Source: Devosia lucknowensis (GTDB lineage: Bacteria; Pseudomonadota; Alphaproteobacteria; Rhizobiales; Devosiaceae). From it: a stretch of 64,000 nt of DNA. The stretch covers positions 1,364,001 through 1,428,000 of the forward strand of contig NZ_FXWK01000001.1 of NCBI RefSeq assembly GCF_900177655.1, written 5' to 3'. Below the pieces are notes generated by a model, which ran no database searches, had not been told where the DNA came from, and saw only the letters and a program-made list of their open reading frames with translations. Position numbers and translations under genes: made by a program. The stretch's first letter is position 1; each line of letters starts with the position of its first letter. Positions 6,850 to 15,348 of this stretch are shown here, in pieces.

Positions 6850-8061
6850 TTACGCGCCTTCGACGTCGCCGGTGACGAAAGCTTCGGGGCGATACACGGC
6901 CAGAGCCAGGCGCTCTTCAGCGCGGATCGTGAACATGTTCTTCTCGAAGTCGTCGACGTTCTCGCTCGAGAGCAGAACTTCGATGTCCATACGGTCGAAG
7001 ATCTGTGCGGCGAAGCTGAATGCACCGGTGAGGAATTCACCAGCAGCCATAGCCTGGGTTGCCACAACCGGCAGGTTCCAGAGGGTCGGGGTGAGCGAGC
7101 CCTGCGGATTGCCGATGATGTAGTTGCCGCCGGCATCCTTGGTCAGTTCAATCTTGGCCCAATCGATCGGGTTCAGAACGAACGCGGTTGCCGGATACTC
7201 GGCCAGAACGACCTGCAGCACGGCGAGGCGCAGACGGTCGATGCCGGTCTCGTCGGCGGCAGCGAAAGCCGGTGCGAACGCGGTTGCCTGCGGCACAAGG
7301 CCGTGAATGTTCTGGCCGGTGCCCGAACCGTTCAGAAGCTGGTTTTCTTCGACAAAGCGCAGACCATAACGGGCACGACCGTCGATGTAGGAGCGCAGCG
7401 CCGGGGCGTCGTCGAGGATCTGGCGGGAGGCCTTGAACAGGTGCGCGAGGGTACGAACCGGCGCGCTCACCAGATCAAACGTCAGGTCCGAATACGGCTT
7501 GGCCGTCGTTTCCGCGACCGGCGCAGCGTTGTTGGTGTAGCCCGTTTCCTTGACGTACTCCACGTTGCTGGAAGCAGTCTGGCCGGGAAGGATCAGGTCA
7601 CGCACGGTGAGCTGGCGCTCTGGCAGCCCAAAGATGCCAGGAACACGTGAACCAGGCACCAGCGACGTGCCCTGAGAGCGACCTGCGCCGACGGTCGTGT
7701 TGGCGGAGGTGATGGCAGATCGTTCTACCTTTACGGATACGGCGCCACGGGTAGAGCTGTTGTATCGGCCACTGACCAAGTCAGGTGCCTCGAGAACGAA
7801 ATCACCGAGAGACTTTTCGTTGGGATCGCCCCCATCGCGCTCGCGAGCGGCGCGCTTTTCGAGGTCGCCCAGTCGAGTGGTGGCCTCGCCGAATTCGGAA
7901 AGCGCCTTGTCGACCTTCTCGGTCAGTTCGGCCGACGCTTCGCCGTTCTTGGCGAGCTTGGCCTGAAAATCAGTGCCAAGATTGCCGACGGTTTCCTTGA
8001 TGGTGGCGAGCGAAGTCGAAAGCTCGCCGATCTTCTCGGCGAGGGATGCATTTTCAGTCAT
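6850..8061 (-). CDS. HK97-family major capsid protein
   Basis: A 403-residue capsid precursor. Residues 1 to about 80 form a charged helical delta domain (scaffold segment) removed by the prohead protease. From about residue 100 the HK97 fold follows: LVPGSRVPGIFGLPERQLTVRDLI (N-arm/E-loop entry), VEYVKETGYTNNAAPVAETTAKPYSDLTFDLVSAPVRTLAHLFKASRQILDD (E-loop and P-domain start), then FVLNPIDWAKIELTKDAGGNYI and the A-domain end FTIRAEERLALAVYRPEAF. It follows the protease gene by 12 bases with TAAGGA as ribosome site. Confidence 0.95.
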   Translation of the reverse strand: MTENASLAEKIGELSTSLATIKETVGNLGTDFQAKLAKNGEASAELTEKVDKALSEFGEATTRLGDLEKRAARERDGGDPNEKSLGDFVLEAPDLVSGRYNSSTRGAVSVKVERSAITSANTTVGAGRSQGTSLVPGSRVPGIFGLPERQLTVRDLILPGQTASSNVEYVKETGYTNNAAPVAETTAKPYSDLTFDLVSAPVRTLAHLFKASRQILDDAPALRSYIDGRARYGLRFVEENQLLNGSGTGQNIHGLVPQATAFAPAFAAADETGIDRLRLAVLQVVLAEYPATAFVLNPIDWAKIELTKDAGGNYIIGNPQGSLTPTLWNLPVVATQAMAAGEFLTGAFSFAAQIFDRMDIEVLLSSENVDDFEKNMFTIRAEERLALAVYRPEAFVTGDVEGA

Positions 8062-8073
8062 GTGGGGGTGTCC

Positions 8074-9186
8074 TTAGACGGTGATGGTACGTGCGATCGC
8101 CAGAGCCTCTTCGACCTTGGCCATCAGTGCTGCATCGCCCTCGTCAGGATCCCCCTGACCGTTCTTGAAGTAGAGCCGGGCTGCCCGCTCTGCCTCCGAG
8201 TTTGTGAACGCCCCAAGACCCTTGAGCCCGTTCTCAAACTCGCGTTTTGTGACCTCGCCGCCCACCTTCATGGTCGACAGCAGGTGTTCTGCGTCCTCGG
8301 CGCGCGCGCTATTTTCGCTGCGCAGCTTTCGGACGGTTTCTGGTGTCTGGTCAGCGCCAAATCGCGCCAGCGTCTCGTCGAGCGTGGCGATGCTGTCGGC
8401 CATGCCTTTTTCGATCAGTTCTTCGGCGAAGAACACGCGGCCTTGGCCGAAGTCCTTTTCGACCGTGGCGACAGACACACCTCGGCCGGCGGAAACAGCG
8501 CCGACGAACCGGTCATACGACCGCCTCACGCGCTCCTGAACGAACGATAGCGCGTCCTCGCTCAGTGGCTCGGTCTCGTTGCCCTCCACCTTGTGGTCGC
8601 CGGCGGCGATATAGGTGCGCTTCACCCCTGCCTTTTCGAGCGCGGCAGAGATGTCCTCATGGACGGTGTAGACGCCGATGGAGCCTGCACGGCCGCTTGG
8701 TGAAACCACGACCTCGTCGGCTTGGCTGGCGATCCAGTAGGCGGCAGACGCTGCAAGGTGGTTCACCTGTGCGATGATCGGTTTGTCGCCACCGCGCAGC
8801 GCGCGGATCTCGTCGCCCAGCTCCTGGGCGCCCGGAACAGCACCGCCTGGACTGTCGATGTCGAGCACGATCGCCTTGACCTCGGGATCGTCGATAGCGG
8901 CATGAAGTGCCTTTTGGAGGCCCGTGTAGGACATGCCGCCCGAAATCTCGGTCATCAGGTCCATTTTCGCGGCGAGCACCCCATGGACTGGGATGATCGC
9001 GACAGCACCTTCGCGCCGGGCAATTTCGCCCGACTGCTTTTTCGAGATGCGCGCGGCCATTTCGTCTGCTGCAACCTCACCGCCAGCTGCCTTGAAAGCA
9101 AGGAAGTCGGTGATCACGGCCAGCTTGCCGCGGTCCATAGCCCACGGCTCCGCCGCAAAGGCAGAGAGAATATGCTGATATTTCAT
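8074..9186 (-). CDS. Phage S49-family serine peptidase (prohead protease)
   Basis: A 370-residue SppA-like protease lying between portal and capsid, the usual place for the enzyme that trims the capsid delta domain. A first strand region AVAIIPVHGVLAAK (62-74) is followed by VLDIDSPGGAVPGAQEL (108-123). The catalytic Ser sits in HLAASAAYW (S147), and the Lys partner is probably K199 in GDHKVEG. SIGVYTVHEDISAALEKAG matches the S49 core. The last 80 residues are a charged tail that may act as scaffold. AGGAA precedes the ATG. Confidence 0.92.
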   Translation of the reverse strand: MKYQHILSAFAAEPWAMDRGKLAVITDFLAFKAAGGEVAADEMAARISKKQSGEIARREGAVAIIPVHGVLAAKMDLMTEISGGMSYTGLQKALHAAIDDPEVKAIVLDIDSPGGAVPGAQELGDEIRALRGGDKPIIAQVNHLAASAAYWIASQADEVVVSPSGRAGSIGVYTVHEDISAALEKAGVKRTYIAAGDHKVEGNETEPLSEDALSFVQERVRRSYDRFVGAVSAGRGVSVATVEKDFGQGRVFFAEELIEKGMADSIATLDETLARFGADQTPETVRKLRSENSARAEDAEHLLSTMKVGGEVTKREFENGLKGLGAFTNSEAERAARLYFKNGQGDPDEGDAALMAKVEEALAIARTITV

Positions 9187-9194
9187 GTGGGTTC

Positions 9195-10424
9195 CTATGC
9201 GGCCGCAGGCGGCGCAGGGTTGTTCTGGTTTGCCGGCGGCTGCATGCCGATCTGATCGGCGCGCTGCATTGTGCCGTTGACGATCAGGTGGTTTCCGCCG
9301 GGAAGCGGCGCCTTGTCTTCGTAGGCCCGGGCTTCATTCTCGGTGTAGATACCGTTCGTGACCATCTTCGACAGAAACTCGGCACGGGCCGTACTGTCGC
9401 CGCGCAGCAATCCTTCAACTGAGAACTTTACGCTCAGAGTTTTGCGCGTCGAAGCATCCATCAAATCGCGACGGATCGAAGCTTCGATGCTGCGTAGCAT
9501 GGGTGCCAGGCAGGTCTTGATGAATTGCAGGATCAGCTGCTCAATGCCGCTGCCCCAGGTGGTCGTACCGTTGGAGGCATGTCCGATCATCACCGGTGGA
9601 ACACCGAAGATGCGGCAGATCTGCTCGACGCTGAATTGGCGCGTCTCGATCATCTGGGCGTCTTTGGGGTTCACCGTGAGCTGGTGGTATTCGAGGCCGG
9701 CCTCGAGCACCATCACCTTGCCGGCGCGATCGGACCCAGCGTACTGCTGGAGCATGTCGCCGACCTGCTTGCGCTGCTCAGGCTTCAAGATTTGATCGCT
9801 CTTGAGGAAGCCCGACGCTGACATCCCACCGGCGAACCACTTGCCGGCCGCCTTCTCAGCAGCGCGAGCATTGCCTACGGTGTTGGCCACGTAGCCGATG
9901 GGTGAAAGTCCGCGGTCGCAACCAGGAAGCACCGCGCCACGCACATGGAACATGCGGTCTTCGCCGATCTTGCGCTTCTTGCCGTCCTCGGTAACCTCGT
10001 ACACCCGCTCATTGCGGCTGTTTCTCTGCACATCCACCTTGAGCGGGTGGATGGGATTTAGCGCCACGAGCTTGCCGCCGTTCATTTTCTTCTCGGCGAA
10101 GAAGTTGCCGTCGAGGCAGAGGCACAGTGCGACCATGCCCCAGAAATCCGCAGCTGTGTCGTCCATGTTCGGCGCATCATGCAGCAGGTCGTACAAGTCA
10201 TCGCCTGTCGCGCGCGTCACGCCGTCCTGATCGTAAACGATGCAAGGCAGAGTCTTTACCGAGTTGGCAATCAGATTGACGCAAGCCCAGACGGCATCGA
10301 GCGCCATTGCCTTGTCGTAGCTGACCACCTCGCCGCTGTCCGTGCCGAGGCCGAAAAAGCCCCGCCAGAACGCGCCGTCGGTGAGCTTGATGGGCCGTCC
10401 AGCCCATCGGTCGAAAAAGCCCAT
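9195..10424 (-). CDS. HK97-family portal protein
   Basis: A 409-residue portal subunit through which DNA is packaged and ejected. Recognisable parts are VSYDKAMALDAVWACVNLIANSVKTLPCIVYD (first 70 residues), FWGMVALCLCLDGNFFAEK, LNPIHPLKVDVQRNSRN, the stem region FSVEQICRIFGVPPVMIGHASNGTTTWGSGIEQLILQFIKTCLAPMLRSIEASI, and a Pro/Ala/Asn-rich end. The ATG at 10424 overlaps the terminase stop (TGATG); a TTG one codon earlier is less likely. Order TerL, portal, protease, capsid is canonical. Confidence 0.94.
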   Translation of the reverse strand: MGFFDRWAGRPIKLTDGAFWRGFFGLGTDSGEVVSYDKAMALDAVWACVNLIANSVKTLPCIVYDQDGVTRATGDDLYDLLHDAPNMDDTAADFWGMVALCLCLDGNFFAEKKMNGGKLVALNPIHPLKVDVQRNSRNERVYEVTEDGKKRKIGEDRMFHVRGAVLPGCDRGLSPIGYVANTVGNARAAEKAAGKWFAGGMSASGFLKSDQILKPEQRKQVGDMLQQYAGSDRAGKVMVLEAGLEYHQLTVNPKDAQMIETRQFSVEQICRIFGVPPVMIGHASNGTTTWGSGIEQLILQFIKTCLAPMLRSIEASIRRDLMDASTRKTLSVKFSVEGLLRGDSTARAEFLSKMVTNGIYTENEARAYEDKAPLPGGNHLIVNGTMQRADQIGMQPPANQNNPAPPAAA

Positions 10425-12358
10425 CAAATCACCATGACTGGGTTGGAAAGGAAGTCGTCGAGGCTCGGCTTTGCAGGTCCGGCCGTTTCAACAGCCACAC
10501 CCACCGCCATTGCCGCCGCGACCGCAGGGTCGATGCGCACCGTGGCCTTGGTCTTGTTGAACCACTGGTTGCCCATGAGCGGGTCAGTCTCAATATGGAC
10601 GCCCATCAGAGCGGTCAGCGTCACTGGCGAACGCCGGATCCGCACACGCTCCTCAAGGATCAGTTCTTCGAGCGCCGCGACTGACCCTGGCATCCAGTGT
10701 CCCAACGGAACAGGCAGACCGGCTGCCTTGGCAGCTTCGACCTTCGCCTCGCTCGGCTTGGCGCGCTTCTTGCCGCCCTGTGGGTGAGCCACGGTCTCAA
10801 ATTCGAGCCCGTAGTTGTCGAGCTCTTCCTGAAACTTGTCGTAGGCGTATTTGTCGTAACCCAGCTCGCCGATGCCGTGGCTGGCGTCGATACGCGCGAA
10901 GTGTGCCGCGACATGGTCGAACCGCACCCTGCCGCCTTCCGGCGCGTTCAGGTAAGGCTGACCATCGATGTCATTGCCATCCGCATCCTTGTGCATCTGC
11001 GATGACCAAAGGCGATATGGCACGTGGTCGACTTTCGACCGCTCGTCCATTGTGTCGCTCGGGGTCCAGCTTTCGACCCACAAGTCATAGGTCGGCAGAT
11101 CGGCTTCGGTGCCATCGGCTTTCTTGACGCGCTTCACACCCGTCTCGATGCAGAACGCCGCCGAGGTCAAATCCTTGGTGCCGGACAGGTCGAGCCCCGC
11201 CCCATTGATCACGCGACCTGCATGTTCGGCATAGGGATCGAAATCCGCCATGACCTTTTCGAGCATCGGCCGCGGTATCCACGCCGTGTCGGACTCGGTC
11301 CAGACGCAGAAGTGCAGCCGCAGGATGCCGTTGCGCTTGCTCGGGATGTTCCGAGCCTGGGCGACGACGTCGTTGATGTACTCGTACTTCAGCGTCACGC
11401 CGAGCAACGGGTTCGCCTTGATCCAGCACGACGGGTCCGTGAATGGGTCGTCGTTCTTGTCGAGAGCGCACACATAGGCGAACGCCGTGTCGTCGATCAC
11501 CTCGCCGACATAGCTGAAATCGTCGTCCAGCGTTTTCGTGCCGGCGGCGACCTGCACTGCGTGCTGGTGCTCGGCCCAGCAAACCGAGTTGCGATCCGAA
11601 CCGGAGTTCGTGATCATCAACAGCAACGGCTGATCGCGGAATTTAAAACCGCGCTCGAGCATTTCGATGACCTTGCCATCGGGATGCTCATGGATTTCGT
11701 CGCAGAGCGCCACGTATGGGCGCGGCCCGGAGTGCGCGCCCTCTCGGCTGATCGGCCGGTAAAAGCTGCGCGACTTCAGGTCGGCAAGGTTCCAGATCGG
11801 GTTGCCGCCGGATGGCGTCAACCTGGCCTTGAGTGCCGGCGACTGATCATACATCGCGACGGAGTCGCGGAACAGCACCATCGCCTGGGCCTTGTCCTTG
11901 CCCGCGGCGTAGATCTCGGCGCCGGATTCACCGTCTGCCGTCATGCAGTAGAGGCCGACCGCTCCAGCGAACGGTGACTTCCCCTGCCCTTTTGCCTGCT
12001 CGATATAGGCGCGCCGGAACCGGCGCACGATCTTGCCATCCTCGTTGGTTCGCTTCCACCCAAAGATGGACCCGGCAATGAACACCTGGCTAGGCTGCAG
12101 GATGAACGGCTTGCCCTCGAACTGCCCGCCATTGAGGCGAAGCACGTCGCGGCAATAGCCAACGAAGCGCTCCACGGCGTTCAAGTCCCAGATCAAGCCA
12201 CGCTTCGAGCCATGCACCAGGTCGTCGAGGTGGCGACGGCATGCGTTGCGGACGTGTGGGCCGGCGACGGTCTCTCCGGCAACAACAGACCGCGCATATT
12301 CGGTGACAGGGTCCTGCCTAGTCGAAGTACTTCGCTGACGGGTCGGCTTGGTCGCCAT
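10424..12358 (-). CDS. Phage terminase large subunit (TerL)
   Basis: A 644-residue packaging motor. The N-terminal ATPase has an adenine-side segment GKPFILQPSQVFIAGSIFGW (82-101), a Walker A variant AKGQGKSP (122-129), and Walker B with catalytic acid YVALCDEIHE (D220, E221). The nuclease half begins near GAGLDLSGTKDLTSAAF, whose Asp residues would bind metal, and continues to TKATVRIDPAVAAAMAVGVA. It overlaps the small-subunit gene by 41 bases. The family is the HK97-like TerL common in cos phages, in keeping with the HNH gene upstream. Confidence 0.95.
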   Translation of the reverse strand: MATKPTRQRSTSTRQDPVTEYARSVVAGETVAGPHVRNACRRHLDDLVHGSKRGLIWDLNAVERFVGYCRDVLRLNGGQFEGKPFILQPSQVFIAGSIFGWKRTNEDGKIVRRFRRAYIEQAKGQGKSPFAGAVGLYCMTADGESGAEIYAAGKDKAQAMVLFRDSVAMYDQSPALKARLTPSGGNPIWNLADLKSRSFYRPISREGAHSGPRPYVALCDEIHEHPDGKVIEMLERGFKFRDQPLLLMITNSGSDRNSVCWAEHQHAVQVAAGTKTLDDDFSYVGEVIDDTAFAYVCALDKNDDPFTDPSCWIKANPLLGVTLKYEYINDVVAQARNIPSKRNGILRLHFCVWTESDTAWIPRPMLEKVMADFDPYAEHAGRVINGAGLDLSGTKDLTSAAFCIETGVKRVKKADGTEADLPTYDLWVESWTPSDTMDERSKVDHVPYRLWSSQMHKDADGNDIDGQPYLNAPEGGRVRFDHVAAHFARIDASHGIGELGYDKYAYDKFQEELDNYGLEFETVAHPQGGKKRAKPSEAKVEAAKAAGLPVPLGHWMPGSVAALEELILEERVRIRRSPVTLTALMGVHIETDPLMGNQWFNKTKATVRIDPAVAAAMAVGVAVETAGPAKPSLDDFLSNPVMVI

Positions 12359-12713
12359 CTGGTTTGGCTCCTGCCTTCGACGCGTCTGCGGGTGTGGCTC
12401 CCATTTGCCCGAGCGCCTGCCTCAGGAGGTTCAGCGCCTGCACGCCGACGTCCTGGCCAGCCATGAGGCGGCCGCGGATGCTGGCAGCGATCTCGAGAAG
12501 CCCGCGATGCGAACTGTTGAGCCACGGAATTTCTTTGCGGGTGACAACCCAGGCGGTGCGGATCAGCGCACCCTCGGTGTCAGTCATCCAATCGGGCGGC
12601 GGGCCAACGTCGTCGTTGACCAGCGGCTCATTGCGGTTCTCAAACCGCCCTTTGTCGTGCTTGTCGCGGCCAGTGGCTTTAGCCTTGGCCGCCGGCGTGC
12701 GGGGCCTCGGCAT
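12318..12713 (-). CDS. Phage terminase small subunit (P27-like)
   Basis: A 131-residue protein directly upstream of and overlapping TerL. It begins with a basic, probably DNA-binding tail (MPRPRTPAAKAKATGRDKHDKGR). It then has an LIRTAWVVTRKEIPWLNSSHRGLLEIAASIRGRLMAGQDVG helical core resembling P27-type small terminases, and ends in a disordered Ala/Asp tail. The small subunit recognises the packaging site. The assignment relies on position, size and this layout, not on a diagnostic motif. A repeat array that could be its binding site lies about 0.4-0.8 kb upstream. Confidence 0.75.
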   Translation of the reverse strand: MPRPRTPAAKAKATGRDKHDKGRFENRNEPLVNDDVGPPPDWMTDTEGALIRTAWVVTRKEIPWLNSSHRGLLEIAASIRGRLMAGQDVGVQALNLLRQALGQMGATPADASKAGAKPDGDQADPSAKYFD

Positions 12714-12830
12714 AGTCGGTCCTAGCTACCCATAGGGGGTCAACATTTGAATTGCGGGAATGCACGCTTTGGGGGGCGCGCGCTGTGCGGTCGGTCGGCC
12801 CTCGGACTTTCAACCCACCCCGGGGCGGGG

Positions 12831-13124
12831 TCAGATCGGCCATCCGTCCGGTCCGAACGCAATCACGGTCTTGCCGCTCTCTTCGAGCCGCTTATCGCTG
12901 TCGTGACACCTCTTGCAGAGGCTCTGAAGGTTGCCTGCATCGTAGAACAGTTCCTCGTCGCCTTTGTGCGGCTTGATGTGATCCACGATGGTGGCGGGCT
13001 CGACTACCTCTCGTCTGAGGCAGTACTCGCATAGCGGCCTCTCATCCAGATGCCTGTCTCGGAGAGATAGCCATCTCTTGCGGCCATACAGATGTTGCCA
13101 CGGTCGCTTCTCTCGGTAAGTCAC
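12831..13124 (-). CDS. HNH endonuclease, packaging-associated
   Basis: A 97-residue HNH nuclease starting at a GTG: VTYREKRPWQHLYGRKRWLSLRDRHLDERPLCEYCLRREVVEPATIVDHIKPHKGD, with the zinc half-sites CEYC and CKRC and the HNH core VDHIKPH ... DAGNLQSLCKRCHD. In many cos phages a gene of this kind beside the terminase stimulates cohesive-end cutting. A longer frame to an ATG at 13244 exists, but its extra 40 codons run through a hairpin and five copies of a noncoding repeat, so I prefer the short form. Neither start has a convincing ribosome site. Confidence 0.8.
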   Translation of the reverse strand: MTYREKRPWQHLYGRKRWLSLRDRHLDERPLCEYCLRREVVEPATIVDHIKPHKGDEELFYDAGNLQSLCKRCHDSDKRLEESGKTVIAFGPDGWPI

Positions 13125-13129
13125 TCGAC

Positions 13130-13551
13130 TGCCCGATGAGTTTGCCCGATGGAATTGGTGATCATTCACCCCTCCCGCGAAAACATCCTGCACCGATGCC
13201 CAATGAACCCCCTCCCTAAAGGGAGGGGGGTTCTCATCGGGCATATCGGGCCGGGTGTTTTGGATGTTTCGAAATGCCCATTTGCACGATGCTGCCCGAT
13301 GGCCTCAAAATCCATCGTGCAGCCAGCCATTCCGGGCGTTACAGGCGTTTGCACGATGGAATTTGCACGATGGATTTCATCGGGCATCGGGCAGAGGTTT
13401 GCACAATGGTGCACGATGACATCAAAAATCCATTGGGCAGCCCGGAAACCGGGCGTTTGCGGGTGATTTAGGCAAGAATGGCCGGTTGACCGAAATGGCC
13501 ATTTTGCACGATGCCCAATGGCGCCCGATGGACGCTAAAAGTCATTGGGCA
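13130..13551. repeat. Iteron-like array: 17 exact and 1 near copy of TGC(A/C)C(G/A)ATG
   Basis: Plus-orientation copies begin at 13130, 13143, 13197, 13283, 13293, 13350, 13364, 13400, 13410, 13505, 13512 and 13522 (the last with one mismatch). Minus-orientation copies (CAT(C/T)G(G/T)GCA) begin at 13235, 13313, 13378, 13385, 13431 and 13543. Most copies carry a further G after ATG. Spacing is irregular and some copies overlap by two bases. No convincing gene occupies 13125-13541. Candidate roles are a small-terminase binding site, a replication origin, or repeated operators. Confidence 0.85.
13208..13229. other. Nine-pair hairpin inside the repeat array
   Basis: CCCCCTCCC-TAAA-GGGAGGGGG is a perfect inverted repeat with a four-base loop. 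There is no U-run on either side, so a simple intrinsic terminator is unlikely. It lies just upstream of the preferred HNH start and inside the iteron region. Confidence 0.6.
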
Positions 13552-13748
13552 GATTGCGGCGGTCGCACGAATGGGACCACGTTGCGCACCTCACCGAAGG
13601 TAGTTCGAGTGAGCGGAAGCTGCAGGACGGCGACCTGTTCGCCCTGGTTGTTCGTCACGATGCTGGAGAACGACACGCCGTCGACTGGCCGGCCATCGCT
13701 GTAGAGGTTGAGCGAGCCGGTGTGGTCGCGAAGCAGTTCAGTGGACAT
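13542..13748 (-). CDS. Small phage protein, unknown function
   Basis: A 68-residue protein MSTELLRDHTGSLNLYSDGRPVDGVSFSSIVTNNQGEQVAVLQLPLTRTTFGEVRNVVPFVRPPQSAQ with a strong ribosome site (GAGGAG eight bases upstream). It looks like a small beta-rich protein with no catalytic motif. Its stop codon falls in the last repeat copy of the iteron array, so transcription of this gene would run through the array. Independent from the ATPase gene upstream, from which it is separated by the inverted-repeat element. Confidence 0.65.
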   Translation of the reverse strand: MSTELLRDHTGSLNLYSDGRPVDGVSFSSIVTNNQGEQVAVLQLPLTRTTFGEVRNVVPFVRPPQSAQ

Positions 13749-13804
13749 GGCGGCTCCTCAAATGCAAACGCCCGTACGATGGCGGGCGGGTTACAACCTC
13801 TTAA

Positions 13805-13929
13805 TTTTTTGGCCTGCTCCAGATTAGCTGCGCTAATTGAGGTATTTGCTGCTTGCCTTAATACGGGCTGCACGCCTCCTCGTGCCCTGAAGCGCGTGTC
13901 GATCCACGCCGCTGGAGCAGGCCAAAAAA
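13805..13929. repeat. 125-bp element with perfect 18-bp terminal inverted repeats
   Basis: The ends TTTTTTGGCCTGCTCCAG (13805-13822) and CTGGAGCAGGCCAAAAAA (13912-13929) are perfect inverted copies, 89 bp apart. Just inside the left end is a second hairpin ATTAGC-TGC-GCTAAT (13823-13837). The element begins two bases after the ATPase stop. It could be a structured RNA or processed 3' end, a MITE-like insertion, or an outsize terminator. No clear target duplication is visible. Confidence 0.85.
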
Positions 13930-13930
13930 A

Positions 13931-15217
13931 CTAAGCCGCTTCTATTTCGGCAAACAAATCCTGCTTTTCTTGGTAGGCCAGCCAAATCAAAAAGCTTCGG
14001 TCGACTACGTTAAGGGTTTTGCTCGTCTGATCATAGTCGAGAATCAAAGGCCTGACACTTTTGCTTACCTGTAAAGAAGCGGCATTTTGTAGTGCCTGAG
14101 TTATGTTGCCCTCGTTAAGACTCTGCCCTGCAGGGTGAACTGATTTAACGGCAGTGGACAAAGCCGACCGTCGCAATCCTTTTTCAAGATCGGCAACGTC
14201 GACGTCGACCACGGCCCTCAGTAGCCATTTGTACATGTCTAATTCGGTCTTCTGAAAACCTTCAGCGAAATTCTGAATGAATGCCGTATATCTTCCGGCC
14301 TGACTTTGCACGACCTCTTCGATGAGGTCCTTAGCAGACACGCCGTCGCCGACCATCGTGTGTTCTTGGCACGTCTGGTAAACACCTGCCGCAGCGCAGG
14401 CCAACAGACAAGCTTCCTGCACGAGGTATACAGCGTCAAATGCGTTCGAGATAACGTCGTCGCGAAAATTTGGAGCAAAAGAAATGTTCAGCAGCGCTTC
14501 TCCAGCAGAGATAACCTGCTGCAGTTCGTCAGGCTTCCACTCATCAGCGTCGACCGACACTACACGACCTGCTAAATCACCGTTGTAGTATACAAGCCTA
14601 TTTTTCTCTCTCCATACGCCCACTACAACGAAGCATATTGAGGAGTTCTCATGGAAACTTTTTAATGAAAATGCGAAATTGCGCTGAGTATCAACTGGAA
14701 GATAATGAAAATCTTCGAGGATGATATACTGATCATGCCCAATCTCGCCAAGCGCTGCAACAATGTCGTTTACGTCGCCGAGATCAAGTTCCAACCGAGC
14801 CGTTACCGTCGACTGTTCATCAGAGCCAGATCGCTCTAGCGATACTCCGCCCTCCGCGGACGCGACAAAAGGAACTTTACCCTTCCCTTTGAACTCGGCC
14901 AATACTTTGAACGCTCCTGAAACTGTTTTGGAGCTAGTCTGCTCAATTCTGTATCCACATCGCTTTAGAATGGCAGCATGAAGATCTGAAAGATTCATGG
15001 TATTCAAGCAACTAACAACGATGTTCTCATTGTCATTCAGCCAATGCTTTCGTAGGGAAGTTTTTCCCTGCTTAGATGAGCCGTACACGACAACATGCTT
15101 ATCGCGCGTAAGGTTGCTAACGAAAACATCGTCCACTGATGGACGTGTGACATAATTTAGCGGCAACTCTCGACCAACGCCGTAGACTTCTTCCGCCTTA
15201 TATATTTTCTCGACCAC
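13931..15217 (-). CDS. Stand-alone AAA+ ATPase (ORC/TniB-like), accessory gene of unknown role
   Basis: A 428-residue P-loop ATPase. The N-terminus EEVYGVGRELPLNYVTR resembles the lead-in of ORC/Cdc6-type ATPases. Walker A is GSSKQGKTS (46-54), Walker B is YIILEDFHYLP (164-174), a sensor-1-like strand is CFVVVGVW (195-202), and DLAGRVVSVDADEWKPDELQQVISAGEALL (from 214) matches the lid region of TniB/ORC-like ATPases. The C-terminal 150 residues are helical, ending EKQDLFAEIEAA, possibly a winged helix. Codon use and base composition are visibly more AT-rich than neighbouring phage genes. A minus-strand terminator lies upstream and an inverted-repeat element downstream, so it appears to be its own transcription unit. 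Replication, transposition-targeting or defence roles are all possible; none is shown. Confidence 0.8.
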   Translation of the reverse strand: MVEKIYKAEEVYGVGRELPLNYVTRPSVDDVFVSNLTRDKHVVVYGSSKQGKTSLRKHWLNDNENIVVSCLNTMNLSDLHAAILKRCGYRIEQTSSKTVSGAFKVLAEFKGKGKVPFVASAEGGVSLERSGSDEQSTVTARLELDLGDVNDIVAALGEIGHDQYIILEDFHYLPVDTQRNFAFSLKSFHENSSICFVVVGVWREKNRLVYYNGDLAGRVVSVDADEWKPDELQQVISAGEALLNISFAPNFRDDVISNAFDAVYLVQEACLLACAAAGVYQTCQEHTMVGDGVSAKDLIEEVVQSQAGRYTAFIQNFAEGFQKTELDMYKWLLRAVVDVDVADLEKGLRRSALSTAVKSVHPAGQSLNEGNITQALQNAASLQVSKSVRPLILDYDQTSKTLNVVDRSFLIWLAYQEKQDLFAEIEAA

Positions 15218-15276
15218 GAGACCCCCACAACAAGCAAAGTTGCAGTGGTTCTACCTGTTTGTGCGCGAAAACTCAA

Positions 15277-15308
15277 AGCCCCGCTCAACCATTTCTGGGA
15301 GCGGGGCT
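15277..15308 (-). terminator. Intrinsic terminator upstream of the ATPase gene
   Basis: A ten-pair stem AGCCCCGCTC / GAGCGGGGCT with a 12-base loop. Read on the minus strand it is followed by TTTGAGTTTTC, a T-rich tract. It would stop transcription coming from the replication-side genes before the ATPase gene. Confidence 0.7.
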
Positions 15309-15348
15309 GATCGCCCGGCTGCGGAGGAGGACGCGCCAGGAGATGGGG

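Noticed and set aside
13166..13414. An 82-residue minus-strand frame in the repeat array
   Set aside because: Its residues come from the iteron copies and it has no ribosome site; the region reads as noncoding.
13130..13551. CRISPR array
   Set aside because: The units are only 9 bp, spacing is irregular, copies occur in both orientations, and no cas genes are present.
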